Assembly (NCBI RefSeq): GCF_024814355.1
Contig: NZ_JANUXV010000006.1
Coordinates: 32,181-96,180 of the forward strand
Direction: 5' to 3'
Length of the DNA stretch: 64,000 nucleotides
Source: Gleimia sp. 6138-11-ORH1
GTDB taxonomy: Bacteria; Actinomycetota; Actinomycetes; Actinomycetales; Actinomycetaceae
Of the stretch, positions 46,552 through 56,982 are shown piece after piece (positions within the stretch are counted from its first letter, which is position 1; each line of letters begins with the position of its first letter). The notes beneath the pieces are model-generated. The model saw only the letters and a list, made by a program, of their open reading frames with translations, was not told the DNA's origin and did no database searches. The position numbers were made by a program, and so were the translations under genes.

Positions 46552-48707
46552 GCAAAAAAAATAAAGTAGACGAATCTGTATCATTTGAGTTGCCTGAACG
46601 GACTGAGGGAGTCCCAGTTCTGGAAGTGAAGGATCTAAAGGTTACTTTCCCTTCCGAAGATGGTAAAGTTCATGCAGTTCGCGGGGTTAACTTTAAGGTT
46701 AATGCCGGTGAAGTTCTGGGTATCGTTGGTGAATCCGGTTCTGGTAAGTCAGTAACTTCCATGGCTATCATGGGGCTTTTGGATGAGTCGGCTTCCATAT
46801 CTGGTTCCGTGAAACTTCACGGCGTGGAACTGCTTGGTAAAAACGATAACTGGATGTCTAAAGTTCGTGGCATCAAACTTTCTATGGTGTTCCAAGATCC
46901 ACTTTCGGCGCTGACTCCGGTTTACACCATTGGTGATCAGCTGGTTGAAGCCCTGCAGATTCACCAGAAGCTTAGTAAGGAAGCTGCTTACGCTCGCGCT
47001 GTAGAGCTTTTGGGGATCGTGGGGATCCCTAACCCTGAGATTCGTGTGAAGGCTTTCCCTCACGAATTTTCTGGCGGTATGCGTCAGCGCGCCATGATTG
47101 CAATGGCAATCGCAAATAATCCTGACTTGATTATTGCTGACGAACCCACCACTGCGTTGGATGTGACTATTCAGGCGCAGATTTTGGAAGTATTAAAGAC
47201 GGCGCAACGTGAAACCGGGGCTGCTGTAATTATGATTACCCACGATTTGGGGGTAGTCGCTGGCATGGCAGACCGCGTTGCAGTTATGTACGCTGGTCGT
47301 TGTGTTGAATCTGGTCCTGTAGATGACGTTTTCTATCGTTCTACTATGCCTTACACGATCGGGCTTTTAGGGTCTTTGCCTCGCCCCGATATGTCTTCCA
47401 ATGAGGCTTTGGCTCCGGTGGAAGGTAACCCACCTTCCATGTTGAAGAAACCCACCGGTTGTCCGTTTGCACCTCGTTGTCCTTTGGCGGTGGACGCATG
47501 TTTGGACGGAGAACCTGATCTGGTATTTTCTCCGGAAACGTTATTGGAAGAAAATCCCCGTAAAGACGTGGATGAGCACCGCGTAGCTTGTAAACGAGCT
47601 GTTGACATTGTTGAGAAGAAACTCACCTATAAGGATATTTATCCGATTCCTGAGCTAATTTCTGAATCGACTTTGGATCCCGATCGTTTGAAGCGTGAAG
47701 AAGTCCTCCAGGTTGATGGATTAAAGAAGTACTTCCCGTTGGTAAAGGGTGCCATCTTTAAGCGACGGGTGGGTACAGTTCACGCGGTGGATGGTATTTC
47801 TTTGGATATTCGCGCTGGTGAGACTCTTGCGCTGGTGGGTGAATCAGGTTGTGGTAAGACTACTACCTTGTTAGAAATCCTTGACTTGAAGGCTCCCGAG
47901 GGCGGCAAGATTGTTGTTTTGGGTAAAGATACTGCCTCTTTGAAACGGTCTGAACGGAAGCTTATCCGCCAGGATCTGCAGGTGGTTTTCCAGGACCCCA
48001 TGGCGTCTTTGGATCCTCGTTTGCCGATTTTTGAAATTATTGCAGAACCGTTGAAGTATAACGGTTTTAATAAGGAATATATCCAGGGGCGCGTGACTGA
48101 GCTGATTAAGTTAGTTGGTTTGGAACCTTCTCACTTGAACCGTTATCCTCGTCACTTCTCTGGTGGGCAGCGTCAGCGTATTGGGATTGCCCGTGCTCTG
48201 GCACTACAACCTAAACTGCTGGTTTTGGATGAACCTGTTTCCGCGTTGGACGTTTCCATTCAGGCCGGGGTAATTAATTTGCTTGAGGAACTGCGTGCAA
48301 AGCTGGGTCTTTCCTACCTGTTCGTAGCTCACGATCTTTCTGTTGTGCGTCACATTGCTGATCGCGTTGCAGTAATGTATTTAGGTCGCATTGTAGAAAT
48401 CGGTGATGTGGAAGAGGTCTTTGACCGTCCTCGCCACCCTTACACGCAGGCGCTTTTGTCTGCGATTCCGATTCCTGATCCGGAAAAGGAACGCACCCGC
48501 AAGCGGATTATTCTCCAAGGTGACTTGCCATCACCTGCAAATCCTCCCTCGGGCTGTCGTTTCCGGACTCGTTGCCAGAAGTTCTTAACTCTTTCTGGGG
48601 AACAGCAGGCTGCTTGTCTAGAGTCTATGCCTGATTTGCAAGTTTCTAATCCGGGAGTAGATTCTAAGAATGCTTGTCACTATCCTGAAGTGATTACAGT
48701 TTTCTAG
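46548..48707 (+). CDS. oppDF: fused oligopeptide ABC transporter ATPase (OppD-OppF)
   Basis: Single 719-residue protein holding both nucleotide-binding domains that are separate OppD and OppF proteins in most bacteria. Domain 1 has Walker A GESGSGKSV near residue 63, signature SGGMRQRAMIAMA and Walker B DLIIADEPTTALD, followed by an OppD-type cysteine segment (GCPFAPRCPLAVDAC). Domain 2 has GESGCGKTTT near residue 427, SGGQRQRIGIARA, LLVLDEPVSALD and a second cysteine segment (GCRFRTRC). The fusion fixes a 1:1 ratio of the two ATPases. A T-tailed hairpin follows. Confidence 0.95.
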   Translation: MSKKNKVDESVSFELPERTEGVPVLEVKDLKVTFPSEDGKVHAVRGVNFKVNAGEVLGIVGESGSGKSVTSMAIMGLLDESASISGSVKLHGVELLGKNDNWMSKVRGIKLSMVFQDPLSALTPVYTIGDQLVEALQIHQKLSKEAAYARAVELLGIVGIPNPEIRVKAFPHEFSGGMRQRAMIAMAIANNPDLIIADEPTTALDVTIQAQILEVLKTAQRETGAAVIMITHDLGVVAGMADRVAVMYAGRCVESGPVDDVFYRSTMPYTIGLLGSLPRPDMSSNEALAPVEGNPPSMLKKPTGCPFAPRCPLAVDACLDGEPDLVFSPETLLEENPRKDVDEHRVACKRAVDIVEKKLTYKDIYPIPELISESTLDPDRLKREEVLQVDGLKKYFPLVKGAIFKRRVGTVHAVDGISLDIRAGETLALVGESGCGKTTTLLEILDLKAPEGGKIVVLGKDTASLKRSERKLIRQDLQVVFQDPMASLDPRLPIFEIIAEPLKYNGFNKEYIQGRVTELIKLVGLEPSHLNRYPRHFSGGQRQRIGIARALALQPKLLVLDEPVSALDVSIQAGVINLLEELRAKLGLSYLFVAHDLSVVRHIADRVAVMYLGRIVEIGDVEEVFDRPRHPYTQALLSAIPIPDPEKERTRKRIILQGDLPSPANPPSGCRFRTRCQKFLTLSGEQQAACLESMPDLQVSNPGVDSKNACHYPEVITVF

Positions 48708-48716
48708 ACTTTTTAC

Positions 48717-48749
48717 GGGGCCTCTCATTGTAAGTGAGAGGCCCCATTT
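48717..48749 (+). terminator. terminator after the fused opp ATPase gene
   Basis: An 11-bp stem (48717-48727 with 48735-48745) followed by ATTTT. It separates the permease/ATPase unit from the peptide-binding protein gene. Confidence 0.85.
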
Positions 48750-48923
48750 TCTTGCGTTTAAGCTCTTTAGATGGATAATTTTTGCTGCTTTTTGAGGCGT
48801 TAAGGATTCGTTATCTTTTCTCATCATTTGAGACCTTTTATAAAGATTAGATAAACAGAACTGAGATTTCTTTATTTTGATTTCTCTTTTACGTTTTCTT
48901 TACGCTAGAGTAGATAGCAACGT

Positions 48924-48951
48924 CGGAATCTCTTTTAGTACGTAGATTCCG
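48924..48951 (+). other. hairpin in the leader of the peptide-binding protein gene
   Basis: CGGAATCT (48924-48931) pairs with AGATTCCG (48944-48951), 36 bases before the GTG start. It could protect or regulate the leader. The rest of the 48750-48987 gap is AT-rich and probably holds the promoter, but I cannot fix its elements. Confidence 0.45.
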
Positions 48952-48987
48952 AAGGTTACCTAAAAAAGAAAACCTAGGAGGTAGACA

Positions 48988-50661
48988 GTGCAGCGATCAG
49001 CTAAAGCACTCGTAGCCGTTGCAGCAGTTGCAATGCTCGGTTTGTCCGCATGTGGCGGCAACCTGGCAGAAAACGCCGTAGACGCGCCAAACCTGTCCGA
49101 TATCAACCCTAAAGAACGTGACGAACTTCAAGACGGCGGCACCCTGCGCATTGGGATTAGTAGCTTCCCTACTCAGTGGAACGGAATGCATGCGAACGGT
49201 AATCACAATGATACCCGTAGGATCCTGGCATGGATGTCCCCAGGCAACTTCATTCTTGATGAAGCAGCCGTGGCAACTCCAAATAAGACCTTCCTGGAAT
49301 CCTACACCATTACCGATCCCGGTGTAACTCCTCAGGTAGTTACCCTGAAGCTAAACCCAAATGCGAAGTGGAATAACGGTGACCCAATTACTTGGGAAGA
49401 CTACGCAGCCACCGCTAAGGTATGTAACGGTGAAAACGAAGCATACGACTGTGCTTCCCCCGATGGTTATGACCAGATTGAAAAAGTTGAAAAAGGTGCA
49501 GACGAATTTGAAGTTGTAGTTACCTTCAAGAGCGCTTACCCAGACTGGACCGCTGTTCTTTCCGGTGCATACAACAAAGATTCTATCTCTGACCCAGAAG
49601 TATTTAAGAATGCTCAGGCAGATGCTGTGAATGCCGACTGGCTAGCCGGCCCATTCACCTTAGATCGTGTAGATAAGTCCACTCAGCGTGTTTACCTCAA
49701 GCGTAACCCTAACTGGTGGGGCGAAACCGCTAAACTCGATAGCGTTGAATTCCACGTGCTCGAAGGTGACTTGGTAGCTTCCGCATTCGGTAACAGCGAA
49801 ACCGACGTAGCAAGCACCCTGGTTACCGCTGAACAGCTAAATAAAGCAAAGCAGCGTCCTGACCACCAGATCCGTACCGCAGGTTCCCCACAGTGGCGTC
49901 ACTTCACTTGGAACTCCAAGTCCGGTCTGCTCTCTGATCAGAAACTTCGCCAGACCCTGGTGCGTGGTATCAACCGCGAAGCCATTGCAGAATCTGACTT
50001 GGTAGGTCTGCCAGTAGAACCTGCGAAGCTAATGCTTGGTAACCACTTCTTCATGCCTGGCCAGGAAGGCTACCAGGATAACTCTGGCGACTACAAGTAC
50101 GATCCAGAACGTGCCAAGAAAGAATTGGACGAAATGGGTTGGAAGCTTGAAGATGGTAAGAAGTTCCGTACCAAGGACGGCGAAGAGCTAAAGGTCGAAT
50201 ACTTAATGCTCACCGGTGTAGTTACCTCTGAAAACGAAGGTAAACTGTTCCAAGCTGACATGGAAAAGATTGGTGTGAACGTAGTATTCAAGAACGCTCC
50301 ATCATCAGAATTCGGAAATGTTCTGAGCGACCGTTCCTTCGGCGTGATTGCTTTCACCTGGGTTGGTACCCCATACCCAATGAATAACATCGGTCAGATC
50401 TACGGTTGCAAGTCCGATTCAAACTTCTCTGGCGTATGTAACGATAAGATCGAAGAACTGCGTGCCAAGGCTGACGTAGAACTGGATAAGGCAAAGCGTA
50501 TTGAATACGTAAACGAAGTTGATAAGATCATCTGGGACGAAGTAATGACTCTCCCAATCTACCGTCGTATGGAATTCACCGCAGTTCCGCAGAATCTAGC
50601 TAACTTCGGTGCTTTCGGAAACCGCACCGCAGTTTACGAAAACGTTGGTTACGTTAAGTAA
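48988..50661 (+). CDS. oppA: peptide ABC transporter substrate-binding lipoprotein (family 5)
   Basis: Binds peptides outside the membrane for the OppBC-DF importer. The GTG start has a strong AGGAGG. The 557-residue protein starts with a signal peptide and lipobox LSAC (Cys near residue 22). Family-5 marks include LKLNPNAKWNNGDPITWEDY near residue 120, the lobe segment RVYLKRNPNWWG, and QTLVRGINREAIAE. Having its own leader and terminators allows higher expression than the permeases. Codon bias is stronger than in the permease genes. Confidence 0.94.
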   Translation: MQRSAKALVAVAAVAMLGLSACGGNLAENAVDAPNLSDINPKERDELQDGGTLRIGISSFPTQWNGMHANGNHNDTRRILAWMSPGNFILDEAAVATPNKTFLESYTITDPGVTPQVVTLKLNPNAKWNNGDPITWEDYAATAKVCNGENEAYDCASPDGYDQIEKVEKGADEFEVVVTFKSAYPDWTAVLSGAYNKDSISDPEVFKNAQADAVNADWLAGPFTLDRVDKSTQRVYLKRNPNWWGETAKLDSVEFHVLEGDLVASAFGNSETDVASTLVTAEQLNKAKQRPDHQIRTAGSPQWRHFTWNSKSGLLSDQKLRQTLVRGINREAIAESDLVGLPVEPAKLMLGNHFFMPGQEGYQDNSGDYKYDPERAKKELDEMGWKLEDGKKFRTKDGEELKVEYLMLTGVVTSENEGKLFQADMEKIGVNVVFKNAPSSEFGNVLSDRSFGVIAFTWVGTPYPMNNIGQIYGCKSDSNFSGVCNDKIEELRAKADVELDKAKRIEYVNEVDKIIWDEVMTLPIYRRMEFTAVPQNLANFGAFGNRTAVYENVGYVK

Positions 50662-50698
50662 GCAAAGCTAACTTCTGACTAACTAAATACAGGTAGTC

Positions 50699-50737
50699 AA
50701 GAGGGGGTTGCACAGTTAAGCTGTGCAACCCCCTCTT
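50699..50737. terminator. terminator after oppA
   Basis: A perfect 17-bp GC-rich stem (50699-50715 with 50721-50737) with a TTAAG loop; the stem itself ends in CTCTT. It lies between converging genes. Confidence 0.85.
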
Positions 50738-50816
50738 AATATGCGTCTAAAAATCCAAATACGGAAGCACAATGTCAAAGATTAACTAAATCCTAGGTGC
50801 GCAAATGAAACGAAAA

Positions 50817-51476
50817 CTAGTAAAGCCAACTATAAAACATCAAGCAGATTAACCCAAGAGTGATTCCCACATGAGACCAGCGAATCGTAACTTTGACCTG
50901 ATCTGAATCAGTAACAAAATCAGACCCGTCAGGCAAAATCGCCTCACTTGAAACTCTAATCTGCGCTTTTTCTGCATAACCAGGGACTATTTTCGCTAAT
51001 TTTTCGTGCTCATCATGTAAAAGCCGCCACTGCGTTAAAACTTCTACCAGTTGTTGCGCATGCAGGTGTACTGATACTTCCGAAGCTGAAAAATCAATAT
51101 GTGGTACTGGGTCAAGTCCCGGATGGCGCAGTTCAGACATGCGGTTTTTAGGTTGTGCCGTGGAAAGACGGAACGGGCCAGCTGTGGTTTCAAGAATAGT
51201 TCCCAAATGTAGCTTTGCACCCTGAAAAGTACTCCAAGGAATCTGAATGGTACGCCACACGTTGAAAGCTACCAGATTCTTAGTAGTAACTACCAAAAGA
51301 GGGGACCACCAAAGCAAGTAGAACAGCCACAGAATAAAAGCAATAAAGGGAAGGGCTTTAACTGCAGGCCAACCATCAATAAAGAAGAGTAGACCACTGA
51401 TAAAAAGCGCCAGAAAAAAAGCTCCCAAGAAAGCCACGCGAGAGAAAAGTGAGTATATTTTTAACGTAGGATGCAT
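50817..51476 (-). CDS. PH-domain-like membrane protein
   Basis: A 219-residue protein with two N-terminal hydrophobic hairpin segments (VAFLGAFFLALFISGLLFF and PFIAFILWLFYLLWW), a bacterial PH-like beta region (LLVVTTKNLVAFNVWRTIQIPW) and a C-terminal helix (VGITLGLICLMFYSWLY). Such proteins commonly stand next to typA in actinobacteria. Function unknown; membrane localisation is clear. It diverges from typA. Confidence 0.65.
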   Translation of the reverse strand: MHPTLKIYSLFSRVAFLGAFFLALFISGLLFFIDGWPAVKALPFIAFILWLFYLLWWSPLLVVTTKNLVAFNVWRTIQIPWSTFQGAKLHLGTILETTAGPFRLSTAQPKNRMSELRHPGLDPVPHIDFSASEVSVHLHAQQLVEVLTQWRLLHDEHEKLAKIVPGYAEKAQIRVSSEAILPDGSDFVTDSDQVKVTIRWSHVGITLGLICLMFYSWLY

Positions 51477-51613
51477 GATATTAGTCTGCCCTAATCCTTC
51501 CTAAGAACCCTAACAACCCGCGTAACGTGTTGAATTTCGCAACGTTACAACTATAAATCTAGGTGCTGGCGGGATTATTCTTAATGAGTTAAGAAAAATA
51601 GAGCGGGAGAAGT

Positions 51614-53554
51614 ATGCCTACACGTAAAGATATTAGAAATGTTGCGATCGTTGCCCACGTAGACCACGGCAAAACCACCTTAGTGGATGCAATGCTCTGG
51701 CAGTCAGGAGCCTTCTCAGCTCATGATTCTGTTGAAAAACGCGGCGAAAGAGTGATGGACTCGGGCGACTTAGAACGCGAAAAAGGTATCACTATCCTCG
51801 CTAAGAATACCGCGGTACACTATCGAGGCCCAGCTGCCCAGGCACTAGGCTTAGCAGACGGGATCACTATTAACGTGATCGATACTCCAGGACACGCTGA
51901 CTTCGGCGGAGAAGTTGAACGTGGCTTGTCCATGGTTGATGGGGTACTTTTGCTAGTAGATGCGGCAGAAGGCCCATTGCCGCAAACTCGTTTCGTGTTG
52001 CGAAAAGCCCTGCAGGCAAAACTACCCGTTGTAGTGGTTGTTAATAAAGTTGATCGCCCTGACCAGCGGATTGACGAAGTTGTTTCAGAAACAACTGACC
52101 TGCTACTTTCTTTGGCAGAAGATTTAGTTACCGAGGGCGTTGATGTAGACATTGACGCTATGTTGGATGTTCCTATTATCTACGCCTCAGCTAAGCTGGG
52201 GAAGTCTTCTTTAGAATGTCCTCCATTTGGGGAAGTTCCCAGTGAAGACTTAGAACCACTTTTTGAAACTTTGTTAAATAAGATTCCTGGTCCAACTTAT
52301 GAAGAAGGGGCTCCGCTGCAAGCTCACGTAACTAACTTGGATGCTTCTCCTTTCCTGGGTCGGATTGCTTTACTGCGGATTCACAATGGGGAACTTCGTA
52401 AAGGCCAGACGGTTGCTTGGTCGCGTGCTGACGGGCAACTGGCTAACGTGCGGATTACCGAACTGTTAATTACTGAAGGCTTGGAACGAGTCCCCGCTGA
52501 GGTTGCTTCCGCTGGTGATATTGTAGCTGTGGCTGGTATTCCCGAGATTACCATTGGGGAATCTTTGGTAGATGTTGAGGATCCGCGCCCACTTCCGATG
52601 ATTACAGTTGATGATCCGGCAATCTCTATGACGATTGGGATTAACACTTCTCCTATGGCTGGTCGAGTCCGTGGTTCTAAAGTGACTGCGCGGCAGGTAA
52701 AAGAACGGTTAGATAGGGAACTAATCGGTAACGTCTCTCTACGAGTATTACCCACTGAACGTCCTGATGCTTGGGAGGTGCAGGGCCGCGGGGAACTGGC
52801 TTTAGCGATTTTAGTTGAACAAATGCGTCGTGAAGGTTTTGAACTTACCGTAGGGAAACCACAGGTAGTGGTTAAAGAAATCGACGGCGTAAAGTGTGAG
52901 CCGATGGAAAAGCTAACCGTAGACGTTCCTGAAGAGTATTTGGGGCAGGTGACGCAGCTTTTAGCGGCTCGTAAGGGGCGTATGGAATCAATGGCTAACC
53001 ACGGTACTGGTTGGGTTCGGTTAGAGTTCACCGTGCCTGCCCGTGGGCTAATTGGTTTCCGTTCTAAGTTCCTCACTGAAACTCGCGGGACCGGAATTGC
53101 TTCATCTTTAGCGGCTGGCTATGAACCTTGGCAGGGAGAGATTGTTTCTCGAACCACCGGATCTTTAGTTGCCGACCGTCCCGGCCCAGCTACCCCCTAC
53201 GCGATGATTAACCTACAAGAACGAGGCTCATTCATTGTTGAAGCGGGATCTGAAGTTTACGAGGGACAGATTGTGGGAGAAAACCCTCGCAATGAGGATA
53301 TGGATGTAAATCTAACCCGTGAAAAGAAACAAACTAATATGCGCGCCTCATCTGCGGATAACTTTGAAGGGCTGATTCCACCGCGCAAACTTACCTTAGA
53401 AGAATCTTTAGAGTTTGCTGCTGAAGATGAGTGCGTGGAGGTTACCCCAGAAGCGATTAGAATCCGTAAAAATATTCTTTCAGCGCAGGAACGATTTAAG
53501 ATTGCGGCGCGGCTCCGCCGAGAACGCAAAGCGATTGAAAATGGTTGGGTCTAA
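51614..53554 (+). CDS. typA: ribosome-associated GTPase TypA/BipA
   Basis: Translation-factor GTPase of 646 residues related to EF-G, acting on 50S assembly and stress responses. The GTPase motifs are [43 protein letters not shown] and NKVDRPDQR. Domains II, III and V follow, with the TypA-specific C-terminus ([29 protein letters not shown]). GGGAGA precedes the ATG. The last four bases overlap the end of a convergent small gene. Confidence 0.97.
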   Translation: MPTRKDIRNVAIVAHVDHGKTTLVDAMLWQSGAFSAHDSVEKRGERVMDSGDLEREKGITILAKNTAVHYRGPAAQALGLADGITINVIDTPGHADFGGEVERGLSMVDGVLLLVDAAEGPLPQTRFVLRKALQAKLPVVVVVNKVDRPDQRIDEVVSETTDLLLSLAEDLVTEGVDVDIDAMLDVPIIYASAKLGKSSLECPPFGEVPSEDLEPLFETLLNKIPGPTYEEGAPLQAHVTNLDASPFLGRIALLRIHNGELRKGQTVAWSRADGQLANVRITELLITEGLERVPAEVASAGDIVAVAGIPEITIGESLVDVEDPRPLPMITVDDPAISMTIGINTSPMAGRVRGSKVTARQVKERLDRELIGNVSLRVLPTERPDAWEVQGRGELALAILVEQMRREGFELTVGKPQVVVKEIDGVKCEPMEKLTVDVPEEYLGQVTQLLAARKGRMESMANHGTGWVRLEFTVPARGLIGFRSKFLTETRGTGIASSLAAGYEPWQGEIVSRTTGSLVADRPGPATPYAMINLQERGSFIVEAGSEVYEGQIVGENPRNEDMDVNLTREKKQTNMRASSADNFEGLIPPRKLTLEESLEFAAEDECVEVTPEAIRIRKNILSAQERFKIAARLRRERKAIENGWV

Positions 53555-53853
53555 ATAAACTTGGCGGGAGTTCCTGGATAGTGTACGGGAAACGGCGCTT
53601 CGGGAACTCTCTTGCCAGTTACCATTGTTTCGGCAAGGACTTTGACTATTCCCCGTCGCGTATTCACTGTTACGTGGGTGGGGGCTACTTCCAGCAGGTG
53701 TCCGAGGGCGTCGTGGCGACCGTCTTTTAGCCGGTAGCGAATTACAACTCGTTCACCAACTTGCCAGTCCAACCAGGGAAGCTGTTGTTGGACAGTGGTG
53801 GTAGTCTCTAAATTCTCATCTTGCGGGTGCTCAGGTTTCGATTGTGTGCCCAT
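53551..53853 (-). CDS. small SH3-like domain protein
   Basis: A 100-residue protein (ATG 53853; a TTG at 53883 would add ten residues). Its core, WQVGERVVIRYRLKDGRHDALGH followed by VTVNTRRGIVKVLAETMVTGKRVP, resembles the N-terminal SH3-like domain that precedes a GNAT acetyltransferase in Rv0428c-like proteins, which sit next to ferredoxin in other actinobacteria. Here the acetyltransferase part is missing, so this is a stand-alone or remnant domain. It overlaps typA tail to tail by four bases and diverges from the ferredoxin gene. Confidence 0.65.
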   Translation of the reverse strand: MGTQSKPEHPQDENLETTTTVQQQLPWLDWQVGERVVIRYRLKDGRHDALGHLLEVAPTHVTVNTRRGIVKVLAETMVTGKRVPEAPFPVHYPGTPAKFI

Positions 53854-53945
53854 AGTGGGATAATAATAGAGAACTTTGCCCAATGCGAACTGGCAGTTTA
53901 TAAAAGCCAGCGCAATAAACTGAAAATCCGATCAGGAGCCTTGAA

Positions 53946-54269
53946 ATGACTTACGTTATCGCACAACCATGTGTGGATGTGAAGGACCGCGCCTGTGTAG
54001 ACGAATGCCCCGTAGACTGTATTTACGAAGGGCAACGTTCCCTATATATCCACCCTGAAGAGTGTGTTGACTGTGGCGCGTGCGAACCAGTTTGCCCTAC
54101 GGAAGCTATTTTCTACGAAGACGATCTGCCTGAAGAATGGTCAGATTACTACCGTGCGAACGTAGACTTCTTCAAAGATCTGGGTTCTCCCGGGGGAGCA
54201 CAACGCTTGGGAGTACAAGATTTTGATGATGAAATGATCGCGGGATTAGAACCGCAAAATCAAGATTAA
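53946..54269 (+). CDS. fdxA: ferredoxin, 7Fe type
   Basis: Small electron carrier of 107 residues. The N-terminal cluster ligands are in [21 protein letters not shown] and the second set in [20 protein letters not shown], matching the 3Fe-4S/4Fe-4S ferredoxins of actinobacteria with an acidic C-terminal tail. AGGAG precedes the ATG. A stem (54302-54323) and a strong terminator follow. Confidence 0.95.
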   Translation: MTYVIAQPCVDVKDRACVDECPVDCIYEGQRSLYIHPEECVDCGACEPVCPTEAIFYEDDLPEEWSDYYRANVDFFKDLGSPGGAQRLGVQDFDDEMIAGLEPQNQD

Positions 54270-54339
54270 CCAAAGAACAATCCGAAACTGTTATAAGAAT
54301 AGTTGGAAGATTCAGCTTCTAACTAAAAATAGGATTTTA

Positions 54340-54372
54340 AGTTTGGGGGCACTCACTGAGTGCCCCCAAACT
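54340..54372. terminator. terminator between ferredoxin and maf
   Basis: A 14-bp stem (54340-54353 with 54359-54372) of GTTTGGGGGCACT type, between converging genes. Confidence 0.8.
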
Positions 54373-54407
54373 AAATTATTAGAGACTATGTCTTTGCCGC
54401 GTAGGCT

Positions 54408-55199
54408 TTAATCCACAGTATGGGCTTTATTCCAGAGGGTTGGCCAAGCCACCTCTAGTTGTGTAGCTAAAGAACGTAGTAGGGGAAGTGAAATCCCCAC
54501 TACTGAATGAGGATCGCCTTTCACCCCGCGAATGAAAGAACCGCCTAAACCATCTATCGTGAATGAACCAGCTACAAAAAGCGGCTCACCGGTGGCGATA
54601 TAGGCAGTAATCTCATCGTCTGTTAAATGAGTAAACTCAATTTCAGTACTTTCACACTGCGATAAGGTATCTTCTACTTGCAGACGATACTGTGGGCGCT
54701 CAGTAGCTCCCGCGACAGGTAATACTGATAAAAGGGTCATCGCATGCCCGGTAAAGAGCCGCACCCGCGATCCAGAAAGCTGCTTTATCCGGGTATAAGC
54801 CACCTGCGGGGTATGTGGTTTACCCACCAGCTCACCGGCTACATCCAACATTGAATCACAGCCAACAACCACTACTTTACTGGGGAGTGGCATTTGCTGT
54901 GCGGCAGCGAACTCTAAAATTTCGGTGATGTCTAAACCAGCTACAACGTCCGCTAATTTAGCCTGCGCTAAAGCGGTGACTTTCTCAGCAGCGTCCTCGG
55001 CGGAAGAAACCTCTTCAAACTTAGCTAAAACAGCGTCCTCGTCAACTTGAGAAACTCTGATTAGTGGCTCAATCCCAGCGCGACGCAAAGTTCCTGCTCG
55101 GCCCGATGAAGCCGAAGCTAACACGAAAACAGTGCTGGGCGCGGGGCGAGTAAACGAAAGAGGAATATCCAATTCCGGATTTAACCAACTGGCGGACAT
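54408..55199 (-). CDS. maf: Maf-like nucleotide pyrophosphatase
   Basis: Septum-inhibitor family protein that hydrolyses non-canonical or pyrimidine nucleoside triphosphates. The 263-residue protein has a 22-residue extension, then LASASSGRAGTLRRAGI with the substrate loop, VDEDAV, VVVGCDSMLDVAGELVGKPH and YIATGEPLFVAGSFTIDG. It starts seven bases after the DUF885 gene, so both share a message. A common actinobacterial partner, the propionyl-CoA carboxylase genes, is not seen here. Confidence 0.9.
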   Translation of the reverse strand: MSASWLNPELDIPLSFTRPAPSTVFVLASASSGRAGTLRRAGIEPLIRVSQVDEDAVLAKFEEVSSAEDAAEKVTALAQAKLADVVAGLDITEILEFAAAQQMPLPSKVVVVGCDSMLDVAGELVGKPHTPQVAYTRIKQLSGSRVRLFTGHAMTLLSVLPVAGATERPQYRLQVEDTLSQCESTEIEFTHLTDDEITAYIATGEPLFVAGSFTIDGLGGSFIRGVKGDPHSVVGISLPLLRSLATQLEVAWPTLWNKAHTVD

Positions 55200-55206
55200 G
55201 AGACAC

Positions 55207-56982
55207 CTACTTTAACGCCGTATGAAGCACTTCTAAGGGCAAACCGCCCAATAGCAGAGCCTGATCGTGGAATTCTTTCAAAGATTTCTCAGGGTGGGCT
55301 GCTTGGAAAGAATCACGGATTTCTTCCCACTGCTTTTGCCCCACCTTGTAAGAAGAAGCCTGTCCGGGCCACCCCAGGTAGCGAGTCACCTCAAAAACTA
55401 AGAAACCTTCAGCCATCGCCACATTATTATTCATAAATGCCCACACGTGGTTGCGATCCCATTCGTTTTCAGCTGCGGAAGTATCCCCTAAATCAGCAAA
55501 AGGACTTTTCGCTAAAGATGCTTCATAAGCCTCTTGGCTGATCCCCACGCTGGCTAAATAATCCCAGCCGGGTAACTCTTTCCCAGTGTGGCAGCCAATA
55601 TCAATAATCACGCGGGCAGCTCGTAAACGCTGCGCATCCAACATTCCCATTCGGTCGGCGGGGTCTTGCATGTAACCTAGCTTATCCATCAGGTCTTCTG
55701 CGTAAAGCGCCCAGCCTTCACCGTGGCCAGAATACCAGCAGAAGTTGCGGCGCCAAGAGTTCAGTTCCTCTTTTGCCGCGGTTGCTAAAGAAACCTGCAT
55801 GTGGTGTCCAGGCATACCCTCGTGGTAGACGGTGGTTTTTTCCTGCCAGGTGTGGAAAATTTCCTGATCTGGTGGGCAGGCCCACCACATGCGTCCCGGG
55901 CGAGAGAAATCATCCGATGGTCCCGTGTAATAGATCCCGCCGGAACCGGTAGGAGAAATCATACATTCCAAAGCTCGCATCTGGGGTTTCACCGTGAAAT
56001 GCACGTTTGCTAAGTCTTCCATCGCCTGATCGGAGGTTTCTTGCATCCACTTCTTTAACCCGTCGGTGCCGAGAACTTGGTATTTCGGGTCATCATCTAA
56101 CTTCCGCATAGCTTCGAAAACTCCGGTGCCAGCTCCGAAAAGATCCTCAGCAATCTGGACTTGCTCAGCGTGAATCCGCTGGAGTTCAGCTTTTGCCCAC
56201 TCATAGGTGGCGTCCGTGTCAATGTAGGCCCCTAAGAATGTAGCTGAGGCGCGGCGGTAGCGGTCGGCCCCCACGCGGTCGTCATTTTTAGCGCGGGAAG
56301 TAAACTCTGCTTCTAACCAGCTGGCGAAGTCGCTGGCTGCCTGGGTGGCGTCCGTGACGGCAGCTGCAAATTTGGTTGCAAAATCTGTTGGCAACTCAGC
56401 TGATTTTCCTGTTTCCGAGGACGCCCACGCAGCGTATTCTTCCTGCATTCGAGCAAATGGATTAGCCTCATTAGCTGTAGCTGCTAAATCTTTCAAGGCG
56501 GCACGTAACTGCACGCGGGTAGGAAGTAAATCCAGTTCAGCTCCCGCAATGAGGCTTTCTTTATAACCGGCGTAAGCCGTTGGGACAGCTGCCATCCGAT
56601 AGTAGATATCCTGCCAGTCAGCTGCAGTGGCAGTTGGCATCAGGTCAAAGCCATCACGAATCCCCTGCAGGGGGCTGGCGATATTATTTAAGTCGCCCAA
56701 ATGGTCGTTGTTTTCGTAGGATTCTATTGCCATACGAAAATCAAAAAGCATAGCTGCTTTAGTTACTTCATCAACGCTATCGACAGTTTCGCAAGCAGAA
56801 ACTTTCTCAAGCGTTTCTTTAATCAACTGGTGGTAACGCAGTGCGCCCGCGGGAGAGAAGTCCTCAAAACCTTGCTTACCGGCACGTAATCCTAAAGAAA
56901 CTCGCATATCGGGGCTGAGTTCAATTATTTGTTTTACGAATTCTTCCGCAATCGCATCTAAGTTTGTAGTTTTACGAGTCAT
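55207..56982 (-). CDS. DUF885 family protein, putative metallopeptidase
   Basis: Cytoplasmic protein of 591 residues without signal peptide. The likely zinc site is YHEGMPGHHMQVSL, and the C-terminal part contains HTGKELPGWDYLASVGIS and a Glu-rich helical region. The DUF885 family is annotated as peptidase-like and related in fold to M3/M32-type enzymes, but the substrate is not established. It is transcribed just ahead of maf. Confidence 0.85.
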   Translation of the reverse strand: MTRKTTNLDAIAEEFVKQIIELSPDMRVSLGLRAGKQGFEDFSPAGALRYHQLIKETLEKVSACETVDSVDEVTKAAMLFDFRMAIESYENNDHLGDLNNIASPLQGIRDGFDLMPTATAADWQDIYYRMAAVPTAYAGYKESLIAGAELDLLPTRVQLRAALKDLAATANEANPFARMQEEYAAWASSETGKSAELPTDFATKFAAAVTDATQAASDFASWLEAEFTSRAKNDDRVGADRYRRASATFLGAYIDTDATYEWAKAELQRIHAEQVQIAEDLFGAGTGVFEAMRKLDDDPKYQVLGTDGLKKWMQETSDQAMEDLANVHFTVKPQMRALECMISPTGSGGIYYTGPSDDFSRPGRMWWACPPDQEIFHTWQEKTTVYHEGMPGHHMQVSLATAAKEELNSWRRNFCWYSGHGEGWALYAEDLMDKLGYMQDPADRMGMLDAQRLRAARVIIDIGCHTGKELPGWDYLASVGISQEAYEASLAKSPFADLGDTSAAENEWDRNHVWAFMNNNVAMAEGFLVFEVTRYLGWPGQASSYKVGQKQWEEIRDSFQAAHPEKSLKEFHDQALLLGGLPLEVLHTALK

